A stretch of DNA of 64,000 nt, taken from Acephala macrosclerotiorum. Lineage: Eukaryota > Ascomycota > Leotiomycetes > Helotiales > Mollisiaceae. Under the pieces are notes generated by a model. The model saw only the letters and a program-made list of their open reading frames with translations. It was not told the DNA's origin and made no database searches. The position numbers and the translations under genes are program-made. Of the stretch, positions 21,630-33,483 are shown in pieces; position 1 is the first letter of the stretch, and every line of letters begins with the position of its first letter. The stretch is taken from the NCBI GenBank assembly GCA_014904845.1, contig MU119251.1, forward strand, positions 62,001 through 126,000, written 5' to 3'.

Positions 21630-23399
21630 TCAATAAGCATTAAGCCCCATCCCTTTCCCAATCTTCTTTACCAAAGCCTTCTTTAGATACCACTCCCTAG
21701 CCAGCGTCCTGGTCATCTTGGCAAATGCTGCTGGGGTAATTCTGCCCTTCTCAACCGCTCTCCCGAGGATAAATAATGCGTCTCCCAAGCTTCGCTCTTC
21801 ACAAACTAGGTCATACAGCTGATTGGCAACTACTGTTGGTGCCACCAGAAGCTCATCCACACTAGGAGCAGTGCGGTGCTGGCTTGATTCGATTACGGCA
21901 TCTGCGTCATGAAGAGCGGTATGCAAGATGTTCGTGTTGTTGTTCAGGAGATTATTGAGAGATTCTAGGGCTTGCATCTCGGCTTGCATGTTTGAGAGGG
22001 CGTTGAGCATGGCTTTGTGTTGGGCATCTAGGCCTGGAAGGCTGGAAGTGGTTTGGTTGAGGGTGTGCTGTCGTTGTGAGTATATGGCTCGGCCGAGATT
22101 GTGGAGAAGCATGTCTTTTTCTGGATTGGGAGGTACTGGAGGTGCTGGCAGGTTGGTAGAAGACTCCGATGGCACATCGAGTACGAGTGGCGCATCGAGA
22201 AGGTCTGGTGGTGGGGGTGGCTTTGGTTGTGGAGCTTGTTGAGGGTATTGCTGCCATTGAGGTTGTTGGCCTTGGTAAGGTGGTTGCTGCTGTGTATACG
22301 AAGGTAGCGGTCGGTTTAGTTGAGTATTATACTGAGAATTGGTATTTGAGGGTGGCGGTGGTTGGTGCTGGTATGGCTGGCCTTGTTGGGCTTGCCTGTA
22401 TGGATCCACTGGAGCATTCATAGGGGGGCTAAATGACTGCCGCTGGGGCTGCTGAGGTAGAGGCGTTGCACTTTCATACCGAAGAGTACTACTTCTTTGT
22501 AGAGCATGTGGTTGGCCGCTGGAGGGCTGTGGTATCTGCTGACTATGCCGTGGGGCTTCTTGATTGGGCTGTTGAGGTAGAGGTGGTAGCGGAGGGCCAT
22601 TGTCTCTTCTCGAAGGCCTAGCAGCTGAGTATTGTTGTTGGTTGCTTGTAGGTTTCGGTGGCGGAGGAGGTGGTCGGACAGGTTCAGTCGTCTGTGTGGG
22701 AGATTGGGAGACTGGACGGCCCACGCCAGGAGGCAACGGCGGGATTGGCGGAGGTACTGGAGCTTGCTGAGGGCGAGGAGCTTGCTGTTGTCGAGAAATG
22801 ACTGGAGGCTCTTTCGCAAAGATTTCCCGCAATATGGCAAGGAAGTCGAGGACATTCGATTTCTGGAATAGAGTCAGTACTTTGACAAACGGTAGGAGTT
22901 TTGTGGGGAACCAACATCCCAGAATTCCGCCCACCCCACCAAGTATGGGTGATATATCTTGCCTTGCGGATCAACATGTTGACCAGGCCTAACCATCATT
23001 CCCTCAGTCGGCGTGACATAGATGAGCGGTGGCTCTAGAGGGTACGCATGCGGAATCCATAATGTTATGGGGAATCTGTATGTTGTGCCTCGAAACACGA
23101 CTGGAAGGGTGCCTGAGAGCTGGAGAAGCAGAGCTGACTTCCCATTCTCGTATGCTGCAACGCTTCAATCAGCCTAGCCCAGAAGGATTCCCGACTCATG
23201 TATGCGTACTGTAGACATCGGTTCGAGGAGATAGAGAGGAATAGTGGGAGAGCGTCTGCGCGACATCGTTGTATGTACGGCTCACATCTCTGTATTCCTA
23301 TCAAGACTTAGCATTGAGCCTACTAATGCGCCCGGAAAGACCTACAGCTGTCAAGACACTGTACAGCCAGTTCAGCACCTGCTGTTTGACAGCGGCCAT
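21630..23399 (-). CDS. VPS23: ESCRT-I subunit Vps23/TSG101
   Basis: Ubiquitin-binding subunit of ESCRT-I, which sorts ubiquitinated membrane cargo into multivesicular endosomes. Exons (minus) 23399-23346, 23297-23210, 23154-22916 and 22862-21630 give 537 residues. The UEV domain fills the N terminus (about 1-145), with SPRTDVYTYENGKSALLLQL, the FRGTTYRFPITLWIPHAYPLEPP block and HPYLVGWAEFWDKSN. A long Pro/Gln-rich linker (about 150-350) follows. A coiled coil (about 385-450, LESLNNLLNNNTNILH) and the C-terminal steadiness box (VAPTVVANQLYDLVCEERSL to the end) complete the family order. The third intron has a GTTGGT donor, weak but in frame. The gene is divergent from the IDO gene with 463 bp between start codons. 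Confidence 0.95.
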
Positions 23400-23862
23400 A
23401 ATCACTTGAGCATTGTAGTAGTAGTAATGGACTTGAAGCTATTCCCAGCCAATGCATCTGGAGCCTACCATTGGTCATGTGAACTAGCACCAGCCTCATT
23501 CTCGGCGAAACGGTTGTTCCATTAGCGTGACATGGAGCTTCCTTGACTGGCCAATGATGTGAAACCTTTCAGCCTTTTCTGCGTGTTTCCTTTTCGGTGA
23601 GATCCATTTTCCCGCGACGTTCCGAAATCGCCCTGTTGCTTTGTAAAACGTCCCTTCAGGCGTCATGACTCTTGAGAATCGAATGTTCGTGGCGCCGGTA
23701 TATAATTCAACCCAAATCCTCAACCCATTTCGCCATCCATCATCCATCGTACATGCGCGGTACCCAAACAGATAACAATACGGCTGAGGAGTATCGGACA
23801 AAGATCTGACTACTCCTTGCGTCTGGAATTGTACCCCACTACGACAAACCACCACCAGAGAA
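23400..23862. promoter_or_regulatory. divergent promoter region between VPS23 and IDO
   Basis: This 463-bp region separates the start codons of two divergent genes and must hold both promoters. A 119-codon minus-strand frame at 23496-23855 lies inside it but has no recognisable features, so I do not call it a gene. Confidence 0.5.
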
Positions 23863-25375
23863 ATGCTCCCACCCGTCCCAGTCCTCAGCGACTATGGAAT
23901 ATCACCAGAATATGGTTTTCTTCCAGCAGCGTTGCCTCTTGAGAGGCTTCCTGACCCATACTACAATAAATGGGAGGCTATTGTGGCAAACCTCCAAGGC
24001 TTGATCTTGAGTAAGCGTCTACGTGGGGTCATTGATCGACTTCCCGTGCTTTCCACTGCCGGTCTGGAACACGACTCGGAATGGCGAAGGGCATATTCGT
24101 TATTGAGTTTCATGGCTCATGGCTACATCTGGGGTGGTGACAGCCCTGCAGAGGTTTGTGGCTTCCCATTATCTCTTGGGGCTTGCAGTGCTAACCGCTA
24201 TGCAGCGTTTGCCAGCCTCGATCTCAATCCCGTACCTGCATATTTGTGCATACCTCGAGGTCCTCCCGGTTGCCACATATGCTGCAGTGTGTTTGTGGAA
24301 CTTCAAACCTTTGTTCGCAGACGAGCCAATCGATCAGTTGGAGAACTTGGCCACTTTGACCACGTTCACTGGCTCTATCGACGAGTCATGGTTTTATCTT
24401 GTTTCTGTCGCTATCGAGGCGCGAGGAGGACGGACGATCCCACTCATGATCGCGGCCATTGAAGCAGCTAGAATCAATGACAGTGCTAGTGTCGCTATGT
24501 GCCTCCGAGCATTTGCTGAGGCCTTGGACGACCTCGGCACCATCTTGCAGCGCATGCATGAGAGTTGCGACCCAACTGTCTTCTACAATCGCATCCGTCC
24601 TTTCCTTGCTGGTAGCAAGAACATGGAAGAGGCTGGATTGCCCAACGGTGTCATCTATGAAGATGGTACTGGGAAGGAGCAGTACAAGCAATACAGTGGT
24701 GGCAGCAATGCGCAAAGCTCTATCATCCAATTCTTCGACATCATTCTTGGCATTGAGCACCGTCCTACTGGTGAAAAGAAGGACGCTGCTTCTGAGAGCG
24801 AACTCGAGGGAACAGCGCCACCGCCTAAGCACAACTTCCTCTTGGAGATGCGGAAGTACATGCCTGGGCCTCACCGTCGTTTCTTAGAGGACTTAACAAG
24901 AGTTGCTAATATTCGCGATTATGTGGAAAAACATCGCAACAATAGCGAGCTCACTCTTGCCTATGATGCTTGTCTTGCAATGCTTCGAGAGCTTCGTAGC
25001 AAGCACATCAACATTGTCTCTCGTTACATCGTCCTGAAGTCCCGCGAGTCGAGATCCCAATCTCGCTCCAAGAGTCCTGCCGTGGAACGTCGCAAGAACA
25101 TTGCCACAGCATCTCGTTTGAAGAAGGATGATCAGAAGGGTACTGGAGGAACTGCATTGATTCCCTTCTTGAAGCAAGCCCGTGATGAGACTGGCGAGCC
25201 AGCCATTGACAATTGGGCTAAGCGTGTCATGAATAAGGATACCAGCCGCAAAGGCAAAGAAGACTTCTTCTTGGGGAAGCAGCTTGACCATCTTCCTGAC
25301 GGAGAAGTCGACTTTGGTGGACTTGCTGGCAGTTGGGCATTGGATGAAAATGCAGGTGGCTTGTGCCACTACTAG
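23863..25375 (+). CDS. indoleamine 2,3-dioxygenase (kynurenine pathway)
   Basis: Haem dioxygenase that opens the indole ring of L-tryptophan to N-formylkynurenine, the first step toward kynurenine and NAD. Exons 23863-24153 and 24206-25375 give 486 residues. Visible family features are SLLSFMAHGYIWGG near residue 90, PASISIPYLHICAYLEVLPVA just after the intron, FTGSIDESWFYLVSVAIEARG, and MPGPHRRFLEDL, which holds the proximal haem-ligand His. A Ser/Arg-rich insertion (RESRSQSRSKSP) precedes the C-terminal GTGGTALIPFLKQARDET block, which is usual in fungal IDOs. The single GT-AG intron is in phase 0. This corresponds to Bna2 function in yeast, but filamentous fungi often carry several IDO paralogues and I cannot say which this is. 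Confidence 0.93.
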
Positions 25376-25766
25376 GACAATGACTGGCGAGAGGACATGA
25401 CATTAGGATATTATAACAATTGATGACTTTGCGTGCATTTCATCTTAACTTCATACCCTCAGTGATTACATGACATTACACCAGATTGTGAGATGAATAA
25501 AAATTAAAACTGTCGTACGTTTTACTCAGACTTTCAGCTCTTAGGAACTCGCTTAGCATTATCACTTTCAAATCTGAGACAAAAGGCACTTGCTCACAAC
25601 TCACCTACTACCCTTTCTCAAATAACCCCGGTATTTGCGCAGTCTTATTAGAGCATGCAGATGTTCCAATCCTTTTAGGCGTCCCATACACACTAACATC
25701 ACAAAATCCATTAGTAACCACAGAATCTAGACAAAGTCAACATTCAAATCATCGAATTAATTCAGC
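25376..25766. other. convergent 3' region
   Basis: IDO and the rhamnose dehydrogenase end towards each other here. The sequence is AT-rich, as expected for two 3' untranslated regions. No gene was seen. Confidence 0.5.
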
Positions 25767-26747
25767 TCACTGCAAATTAACAAACAACCCCCCATCAACC
25801 AACAACTGTGCCCCATTAACATACCCACTCAACTCCTCACACCCCAAAAAAACCGCCGGGCCCGCCATATCCCTCGGTTCTCCCGTCCTTCCCAACGGTA
25901 TCCTAGTTTCCATATACTCCCTCTTCTTCTCATCATTTAGATCTTCTTCATTTAGTTGCGTTTTTATCGTTCCGGGAAGGAGGGCGTTGCAGCGAATTTT
26001 GTATTTTCCGAGAGCGACAGCCATGGATTGCATGAGGGACAAGACGCCGGCTTTGGTGGGTGTGTAGTGGGTTTGGAGACCGCCGCCTACAAGGGCGCTG
26101 ACTGTGCTGGGTTAGTATGGGTGTTTTCTGCTGGAAGGGAAGGGAAGAGGAGAAAGGTGTGACCCGTTCGGGGAAACAAGATTGAAAAAGGGAGGTGAAG
26201 TGAACGGGTAGATTACTTGAGGATATTGCAATTATGGATCCACCGCTCCCTTGGGAGGCCATTTGGCGGGCGGCGGCTTGGCAGGAGTAGAAGGCGCCGT
26301 CGAGGTTGATGCGTACTGTAGAGGCGAAGAGGTCGTGATCAAGGCTATTGTCAAGCTGGTGTCAGTGATTATAACTTCAAGAACGTCTGGGGAGGAAAGG
26401 GCGACTAACTCCAGAAACTCAGCAAACTGGCAAACCCCCGCATTACTAACAAAAATATCCAACCTCCCAAACTCCTCCACCGCCCTCTCCACCAGATTTT
26501 TCCCCGTTTCCGGTTTTGTCACATCTCCTTCTACCTCTATCAACCTCCCCGCTTTGTCATCTTTTGCTTTTATAGCGGAAGCTTCTTCGAGCAAGGCGGC
26601 TTTGTGGTGTTCATCTCGGGGGAGGTTGAGGTGGTTTATTGCTACGTTGCAGCCCTGGGAGATGTACTCGAGGGCTATGGCACGTCCGATTCCGGTGGTG
26701 CCGCCAGTTATGGCGGCGGTTTTGGAGAGCAGGAGGTAGTGAGGCAT
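25767..26747 (-). CDS. LRA1: L-rhamnose-1-dehydrogenase (SDR family, LRA1-like)
   Basis: NAD(P)-dependent short-chain dehydrogenase, probably oxidising L-rhamnose to L-rhamnono-1,4-lactone, the first step of the non-phosphorylated fungal pathway. Exons (minus) 26747-26410, 26344-26217 and 26101-25767 give 266 residues. The cofactor motif is TGGTTGIG (14-21), followed by NHLNLP, FVSNAGVCQF, the AISSIS Ser region, catalytic YTPTK, and the ending YVNGAQLLVDGGLFVNLQ. That C-terminal block and RIPLGRTGEPRDMAGPAVFL closely resemble, from memory, the Scheffersomyces stipitis rhamnose dehydrogenase, which is why I prefer this over a generic glucose dehydrogenase. The neighbour on the same strand is a rhamnonate dehydratase, strongly supporting the call. 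Confidence 0.85.
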
Positions 26748-27449
26748 AGTGGGGTGAATGGAGGGGTAATTTATTTCTCTTTGAATGATTCGTGGGAAGG
26801 ATTTCAAGTTGGAAAGAGGTGTTTGAGAAGAGGGCTGGGAAGGTAGGAAAGGAGAGTAATGAGCGTAACTCAGGGCAAATGTTTAGGCATCGTGACACGA
26901 AATGTATTCAGCCATGAGACTTGGAGCTTGAAAGTCGAGCTTTGGTAGAGTGGCGCTCGGGTCCGGGATAGAAGGACCCCTGTAATTTCACCCCGCAAGT
27001 CGGTTTCTCGCAACATCTCTAGCCGAGGGAGATTGTCTCGGTGGGAGATGGACATGAGATGAAATCTTCGAATTAGAAGGGCCGTATGCAAGCCACTGCA
27101 GAATGATTCTCGGACAGTGGGTCGAATGGATACACAAATTGGAGGTAGTTTACCAGATCTGTTGTGTGAGGTACGACAATGCAAGAAGGGACTAGACAAG
27201 GCCTAGATTCTTCCAGCACGCGGTGTCCTAATGCCACTTAGTACTTTACGATGGCTCAGGATCTTTCAGTAGGTCCACAAATTGAGGTACAATCGACTCA
27301 GCTTTGCAAATTCTAGGGAACACTTATGCGAAGGATGTGGTTGTTTAGGAGGGGCGGAAGCCAATTTAAGTACAACTACCGTGTCCTGAGCAGTCTCCTC
27401 CAAGCCAATGCACCCAACTCCAAGAGAGCTAATTACACGAAGACATTCA
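26748..27449. other. LRA1 promoter and LRA3 3' region
   Basis: This 702-bp gap separates two tandem genes on the minus strand. It must contain the LRA1 promoter and the 3' end of the LRA3 transcript. No further gene was recognised. Confidence 0.45.
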
Positions 27450-28890
27450 TCATGTCGTGAGTTCCTTTACACTATCGACAACGCCATTGATAAGTCCATC
27501 CTGGTCCTCGTGCTTCTTCTCTTCCACCACCTTCGTTGCAGGCGCAGCTGCTGGCGTGCCCAATGGTCTCTCTGGATTTGGTGTTAGCAAGTACTGTGCT
27601 GGAATCAATCTAGCTGCTGGATTCAATGTCAATCCAAAGCCGGGCTTGTCGAGTTGTGAGACATCGAGGTAGCCCTTTTCTGGAATTGGCTCGTCCAGGA
27701 ACAGATCTCCAAAGACTGGCAGAACACTCTTGCCATCTGGCGAGTTCGCCAGATATTCTTGGAAAGGACAATTCGTCTGCGAAACGACGAAGTGATAACT
27801 ATACGGTCCACTGGCATGAGGAACCACGGGAATATCATAAGCAGCAGCCATAGCAGCAACTTTCAGGAGCTCGGTCATGCCACCAAGCCACATAACATCT
27901 GGTTGGATGATGTCGAGATTTCGGCCTTCGATCAGCTTTCGGAAACCGTATCTGGAATACTCGTGCTCTCCCGTCGTGAACTTGAGCTGAGGGTGTGCTC
28001 GCTTGATTTGTGCAAACCCATCTGTGTCATCTGGAGAGAGGCACTCCTCCCACCAGTTGATGTTGAGGTCGAGACACGCCTTAGCAATCTCTATCGTATA
28101 TGGAACATTGAGACTCATGTAGCAATCCACCATGATAGGGAAATCTGGCCCGACACTCGCTCTATGTTTTCGCAGAAACTCCACATTCTTCTTCAAGCCC
28201 GCGTGACCTTCCTCGGGGCAGTATGGTAACGGAACTTTGGCACCCCAGAAGCCCATTGCTTTCGCAGATACGGGCTCGGGACCAGTGCAGTAAAAGTCCA
28301 GTCTGTCTCTGGTCGCTCCTCCGATCATCTTATAAACTGGTTCATTTCTGACCTTGCCAAGCAGATCCCACAATGCCAAATCAATGACGGAGATCACAGC
28401 TATAGGAAGGCCTTTTCGTCCGTAGAACATAGCAGCTCTGTACATCTGCTCGAAGAGGTGGTTCGTGTCTCGCGGATCCGCACCGATCAGGAATCGTTCG
28501 AAGTGCTGGTGGACGAGCCAGCACGCCGGAGGACCTTGAATTGTAGTTAGCATATGCATACAGGACTTGAAACCCCTATACATACCTCCGAAGCCAGTTG
28601 CAAATCCGACTGTGCCATCTGTTCCTTCAACTTCCACACAGAAAGACCCCAGAACGTTAATACCCCAGCTTGTTCTCGACGCACGGTACTTCTCCCACCG
28701 GGACATAGGAGTTGATATGGGAGTATCGATAAGCCTGCAAAGATGTTAGCCATGCTTGGAAAGCATCTTCCGAAACTCACCAATGGCCTCCTTTGACATT
28801 GTGGTAATCTCCTCCGGAGCCAACCCCATCGACGACGAAAGTTCGGATTGCTTTGATGGTGGGGAAACCACGCACTGTTGATGCTGCCAT
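27450..28890 (-). CDS. LRA3: L-rhamnonate dehydratase (enolase superfamily, LRA3-like)
   Basis: Mg-dependent dehydratase of the mandelate-racemase/enolase superfamily, probably converting L-rhamnonate to 2-keto-3-deoxy-L-rhamnonate. Exons (minus) 28890-28781, 28734-28586 and 28534-27450 give 447 residues. Intron 2 stays open if read through, but splicing restores GFGGPPACWLVHQHF. Visible features are the N-terminal cap (DYHNVKGGHWLIDTPIS), IDLALWDLLGK, and barrel metal-ligand motifs MVDCY, WEECLSPDD and TGEHEY, then IQPDVMWLGG and the catalytic-His region VPHASGPYSYH. A Pro/Ala-rich C-terminal tail of about 40 residues (after NPERPLGTP) extends past the barrel. It lies in tandem with LRA1 and divergent from a Zn(II)2Cys6 regulator. 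Confidence 0.9.
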
Positions 28891-29947
28891 ATTTTCCGAG
28901 TAAAGGGATTCAATGAGGAGTAAGGGTAGGAGAAGAGCAAGAACAAGGAATTGAATCTGGAGGCAGCGATGCTAGGATAGGGACGGGTGAGGCTTTTTGA
29001 ATTGGATTCACAGCAGTTTCAGGCGTGGGCAGGAAAGAGGATGGAAGAGGTAGAAAAGCTCATAGTGGGGTCATTCTCGTCCCTTCGGTGCAAGATTCAC
29101 CCAGCAGACCGAGGTGTCCACTTATGAGTTTCTGGATATTCGCCGGCATCGCTACGGTTAAGACCATCAGTAGAGTTAAGTTCACGTGTCAGCAATGCTC
29201 CTCGAAGTCACTGTTCGAGACAATTGGGACCGTAGGACGAATTGCCGTTGTTGTGTTGCGGATGATGTATGGAAGTTTCCTGGAACCTTCGAACCGCCCA
29301 CACGGTCTGTGCCACAGCGCCTCCTCCCCACGAAAGCGCCATCATCGGATACCAGAGGGCAGCATCACGCTGTCTGATACCTCATGCTGCAAGAGCTGCA
29401 AGAGCACTTGAAGAACGAAAGGAATTCTTTGCAGCCTGTACCTACGGAGACGACCACGATGGTATTTCCATCAGTCACACGCCGGGACCGAGGACCAGAG
29501 CCTGGCCTTCTCTGCATTGGTGCTTGACGGTCCCCTGTGACGATGATGCATCCCCGCCATGCACCTCGCCGCTCTGGAGTGATCGGTCACATGGCAGTGG
29601 TGCGACCCTGCCTTGCGAACATCTCAACCAGCCTTCACGTTCTCCTTCCACCTCCATTGGTGGGTACATCATGAAAGCGCCTGCAGCCCAGCATCAAGCG
29701 CATTCGCAAGACAGTCCTTCCTGGTGCATGGTGTCCGCGGCCAGTGAAAGAGTCTGCAAATGGTCGGCAGGCCTACTCTGCCTGAATAATCGACAGCCGA
29801 GGGAAATCTCTCCCCCAGAATTTCTTCCCCCACAAAAAGTCTGAAAAGCTCCACCACCTCGCTGTTATATCTCTCCGAGCCCGCTCTCACTTCCACCGAA
29901 ATCAACAAATCTCAGCCTCACCAAAAACGCGCCTGCGTCCACTCCTG
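28891..29947. promoter_or_regulatory. divergent promoter between LRA3 and the Zn cluster regulator
   Basis: About 1.06 kb separates the two start codons. CCG-N6-CGG at 29294-29305 is an everted repeat of the half-site used by many Zn(II)2Cys6 dimers. Frames of up to 191 codons on the plus strand (29025-29844) overlap one another and carry no motif, so I treat the region as regulatory and leader sequence. Confidence 0.5.
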
Positions 29948-30105
29948 ATGGATATCAAACAGTCGCCACAGGCTTCCTTGCGCTCAGGGGGAAACCACCC
30001 CGAAAGCGAGAATGAAAATGGCTACAGCGAGGATGATAGCCCTGAAGAAAATGGCGAACGGCCCCGCAAAAGAGCGAGGAGGCCGATGAGTGTCTCGTAA
30101 GGACC

Positions 30106-33100
30106 ATGTCTCTTTCACCTGTCGATGATAGTGAGATCGATGCCGACAATTCTGAGCCAGAATACGATGCTCAAAATCAAGAACAAGATCAGAAGTGGCT
30201 AACCATAAGGCGAAGATGTGAGCTATGCAAGCAAAGAAAGGTACGATTTCAGGCATCTCGGCAGCTGATGTGCATGAGGTAGATCTAAACACGATCTATT
30301 CGTTGAGTCGCTTCCAATCACCTGGTGCATTAAGTCTCGCAGATCTTTTTTAATCTAGTCGTTGTTGAAAGACTTGACTGATTAAAATATGACCGAGCGT
30401 TCTGGTCTTCACTGGGGCCAGCCTCCTCAACACTCACCTTCCCATCGAGACTTTATATATACCCAATTCGGAAAGCTAATGTGGCAAAGGTAAAATGCGA
30501 TAGAGGTCAGCCTTCTTGTGGTTGGTGTACTCGGAATGGAGCCATCTGTGAGTATAAGGAGCGAAAGAAGCCCGGTTTGAGAGCTGGCTATGGCCGTGAG
30601 CTAGAGCAAAGGCTCGATAGGTAAGACCTACGCGCTCCTTCTTCGAACATCTATACATTTTGCAACGTTCCACGTAATACTTGACAAGGGTCAGTCGAAA
30701 AAGTTGCACCTGACGGTGGCTTTCAAGAGAACTTGGTGTCGGTAATCAGATGCAACTCGAGGATATTTAATAGCGAATGTCCAGCAAGGCTGGGATATCG
30801 AAAACGCAATTCTGTATACATCCATTCGAGAATGAAACTGACATTCTGCAGGCTAGAAGATATCCTTCGTTCCCATGCTCAGATCCTTGAGTCCACCTTC
30901 ACGAATCACAGCAACAGTCTTCCTAGCGACCATGAAACACCTCAAAGTGTACCTGGCTTCCGTCCGCAAGAAACCTCCCGTGGTCATGTACCACATGCAG
31001 AGACAGCACTCTTTCTCCAGAAGCCCTCCACCTTTGCTGGAAGCCAGTCGATGGATTTTGGCAATCCACTTCCTCAGACACCCTCCATGTCATCCTTACA
31101 CAGCGACGTCTTTCAACAACAGATGCAACACCCTAACAACCCTCATGAATCGGCAGGCTCTATGCAACCTGGACAAGCTCCAGGATTCTATAGTACTACT
31201 CAACCTCATCTCGAGTCGCCAAGCCTCAACATAACACAGTCCCAAACAGAATTCTCTTCCGATCATGCCCTACCTCCTTACGACTTGCTTTACGCTCTAG
31301 TCGACCTTTACTTTAAGTATGTAAATACCTGGTGTCCCATACTGCACCGACGGTCGACACTGGATTCGCTGTTTGGGCCAGCTACACTGGAAGAGGCGGA
31401 CAGGATACTATTACATGCTATTGTGGCCACGACGCTAAGGTTTTCGACAGATCAGCGGTTGACAGAAGACAGAAGGCGGCATTACCATGACATCTCAAAA
31501 CAAAAGGTTCTCTTGTATGGGTTAGAGAATTCTTCAGTCAAGGCTTTGCAAGCGCTGGTCATCCTAGCGCTGGACCTGGTTGGAAGCAGTAACGGACCGC
31601 CAGGATGGAATCTGCTGGCTTTGATCACTCGATCAGTTGTTCAACTTGGTCTTGCGGTTGAGACAACATCGTTCTCCGTGTCACCGAACTATCCTTCTAT
31701 ATATACCCTTCGAGCAATGGTCCTCCCGGAAGCAGATAGCTTCATCGAGGAAGAGTCAAGGAGAAGGCTCTTCTGGATGGTCTACTTGCTCGACAGATAT
31801 GCCACCATCGCGACCGCGTTTGAATTCGCCTTAGATGAAAAGGAGATCGACAGAACACTACCATGCCGAGACGATCTTTGGAGCAAGAACCAGTCTGTCC
31901 AGACTAGGTGGTTCCGAACGAGCGAAAGAACAGAATACGACATTGACAAGCCAGAGAATCTGGGAGCTTTCTCCTACTATATCGAGATTCTCGGTATCCT
32001 TTCCCGGATACACAAATTTCTCAAAAAGCCGGTGGATATCAGCGCACTCTCTGATGTCGAGCAGTGGCAAGGAGAGTACCGAGAGCTGGACAACATGCTT
32101 ACCTCCTGGAAGTTTGACCTTCCAGCTGATTACGGAAATATGGCAAAATTATTTCAGCCCGGAGGAAACAAATCAATCAACTGTGGCTGGGTGATGCTTC
32201 ATGGTGAGTGCATCCGAATCTGACCCGCCATATGTGGCACAGAAAATCTGACATGCACCTGCAGCAACATATCATACCACCGTGATCAGACTTCACTCTT
32301 CAGCTGCTTACCCAACAACACGCTCACCGATTTTCACACCATCGTACAGCGCGAGTCAGAGGTGCCATGGAGCCGTTGAGAATATCGCGGCGCTTGGGGA
32401 GTTCGTGGTGCAGAATGGCATGTTGCCCAAGCTGGGTCCGCCGTTCGCATTCACGCTTTGGGTGGCGGCTAGATTGCTGCTTGTGCATGGTTCGACTATT
32501 GAGCATAAGCTGAGTCCTCAGATACAATTCTTTGTTGATACCTTGCGAGAAATGGGAAGGTAAGTGAAGATCTGAAACCAACCATCGTAGCTGTTTCGCT
32601 TGGATATTATGTATCCTTGAACTCCTCGTTGAGTCCAAGGAGACATACTTTTTATTCATCTGCTCTTAAATCATATCCAGAATAGGCAATAACTAATTAC
32701 CCTGTCTTTAGGTACTGGCTCGTAGCCGAGCGGTATACTGCAATTCTCCAACGAGTACTCGATGAACACAGAGACTCAGAAAAGCTCGCAGGAGCGAATG
32801 GCGAACGAGTGGAACAGCCAGCCTCAGTGAAGATACTGGCGGATATGCGGCGATGCGCGTATGGTCAGTCAACTTCTCCCCCACCCTTCGCAGTTCATTA
32901 AATCCTCAAGAGATGTGCTCTCAAACATTCGGAGAAACAACTACTAACCCTCGTTCCAGATCTCGACTTCCTAATCTCAAGACAACCAAAACATGTAGGC
33001 ATGGTCAGCCGACTACCATCCGTAACCCCAGCGCGGACCCCAGCGCCTAATGAGCTCGAATATCTAGACGTGTTCGACTTCTTCAACGTCCCGAGATTAC

Positions 33101-33483
33101 CGGTAGCGCAGGAGTTGAATCATGTTTCTGGGAATGGGGTTGGTGAGATGCATAGTATGCCGGAGCTTGGGAATGGGAGCAATGAATTTAATATCACCGT
33201 AAGTGTCTAGTCTCACCGAGCGTCTTCCCACATTGCCAGTTTTTGCAAGGAGCCAGGTTCGTTGCAGATCCATGCTTCATCACTTAAGAAGCACTTATCT
33301 CAACATTTATATTACCCGAAGGTATCTGAAAGACATATGCTGACTTGGCATTTTCAACAGAATTTCATGGTAGATGCAAACAGTGTACGTTCTCCACTAC
33401 CCACAGCCCACTTCAACCCCGAATGGATGAAAGAACTCTACTGACTTCAGATTTAGGACTGGCTATTCAAAAATCAATCTTGA
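30106..33483 (+). CDS. Zn(II)2Cys6 transcription factor, candidate rhamnose regulator
   Basis: Fungal binuclear-cluster activator with a fungal-specific middle domain; by position a candidate regulator of the adjacent rhamnose genes. Eight exons join in frame: 30106-30240, 30490-30620, 30852-32203, 32265-32559, 32712-32863, 32960-33198, 33361-33384 and 33457-33483 (784 residues). The acidic N terminus leads to the zinc cluster with six Cys spaced 2-6-6-2-6 (CELCKQRK...KCDRGQPSCGWC...C), split by a 249-nt intron between RK and VKC. A basic linker (ERKKPGLRAGYG) and a dimerisation helix (RLEDILRSH) follow. The middle domain contains PLLDLYF-like YALVDLYFKYVNTWCPILHR and SRRRLFWMVYLLDRY. The protein ends DWLFKNQS. 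An alternative start at 29948 would need a 35-nt intron at about 30087-30121. The TF call is firm; the role is inferred. Confidence 0.85.

Noticed and set aside
23496..23855. 119-codon minus-strand ORF between VPS23 and IDO
   Set aside because: It lies in a divergent promoter, has no motif or splice support, and fits neither neighbour.
29270..29310. GGTTCGAA-type B box on the minus strand
   Set aside because: The flanks cannot form a five-pair T stem and no tRNA body surrounds it.
29025..29844. Overlapping plus-strand ORFs of 128 and 191 codons
   Set aside because: They lie in the LRA3/regulator divergent promoter, overlap each other in different frames and lack motifs.
25376..33483. Secondary-metabolite gene cluster
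   Set aside because: No polyketide synthase, NRPS or terpene gene is present; the dehydrogenase, dehydratase and regulator fit rhamnose catabolism better.
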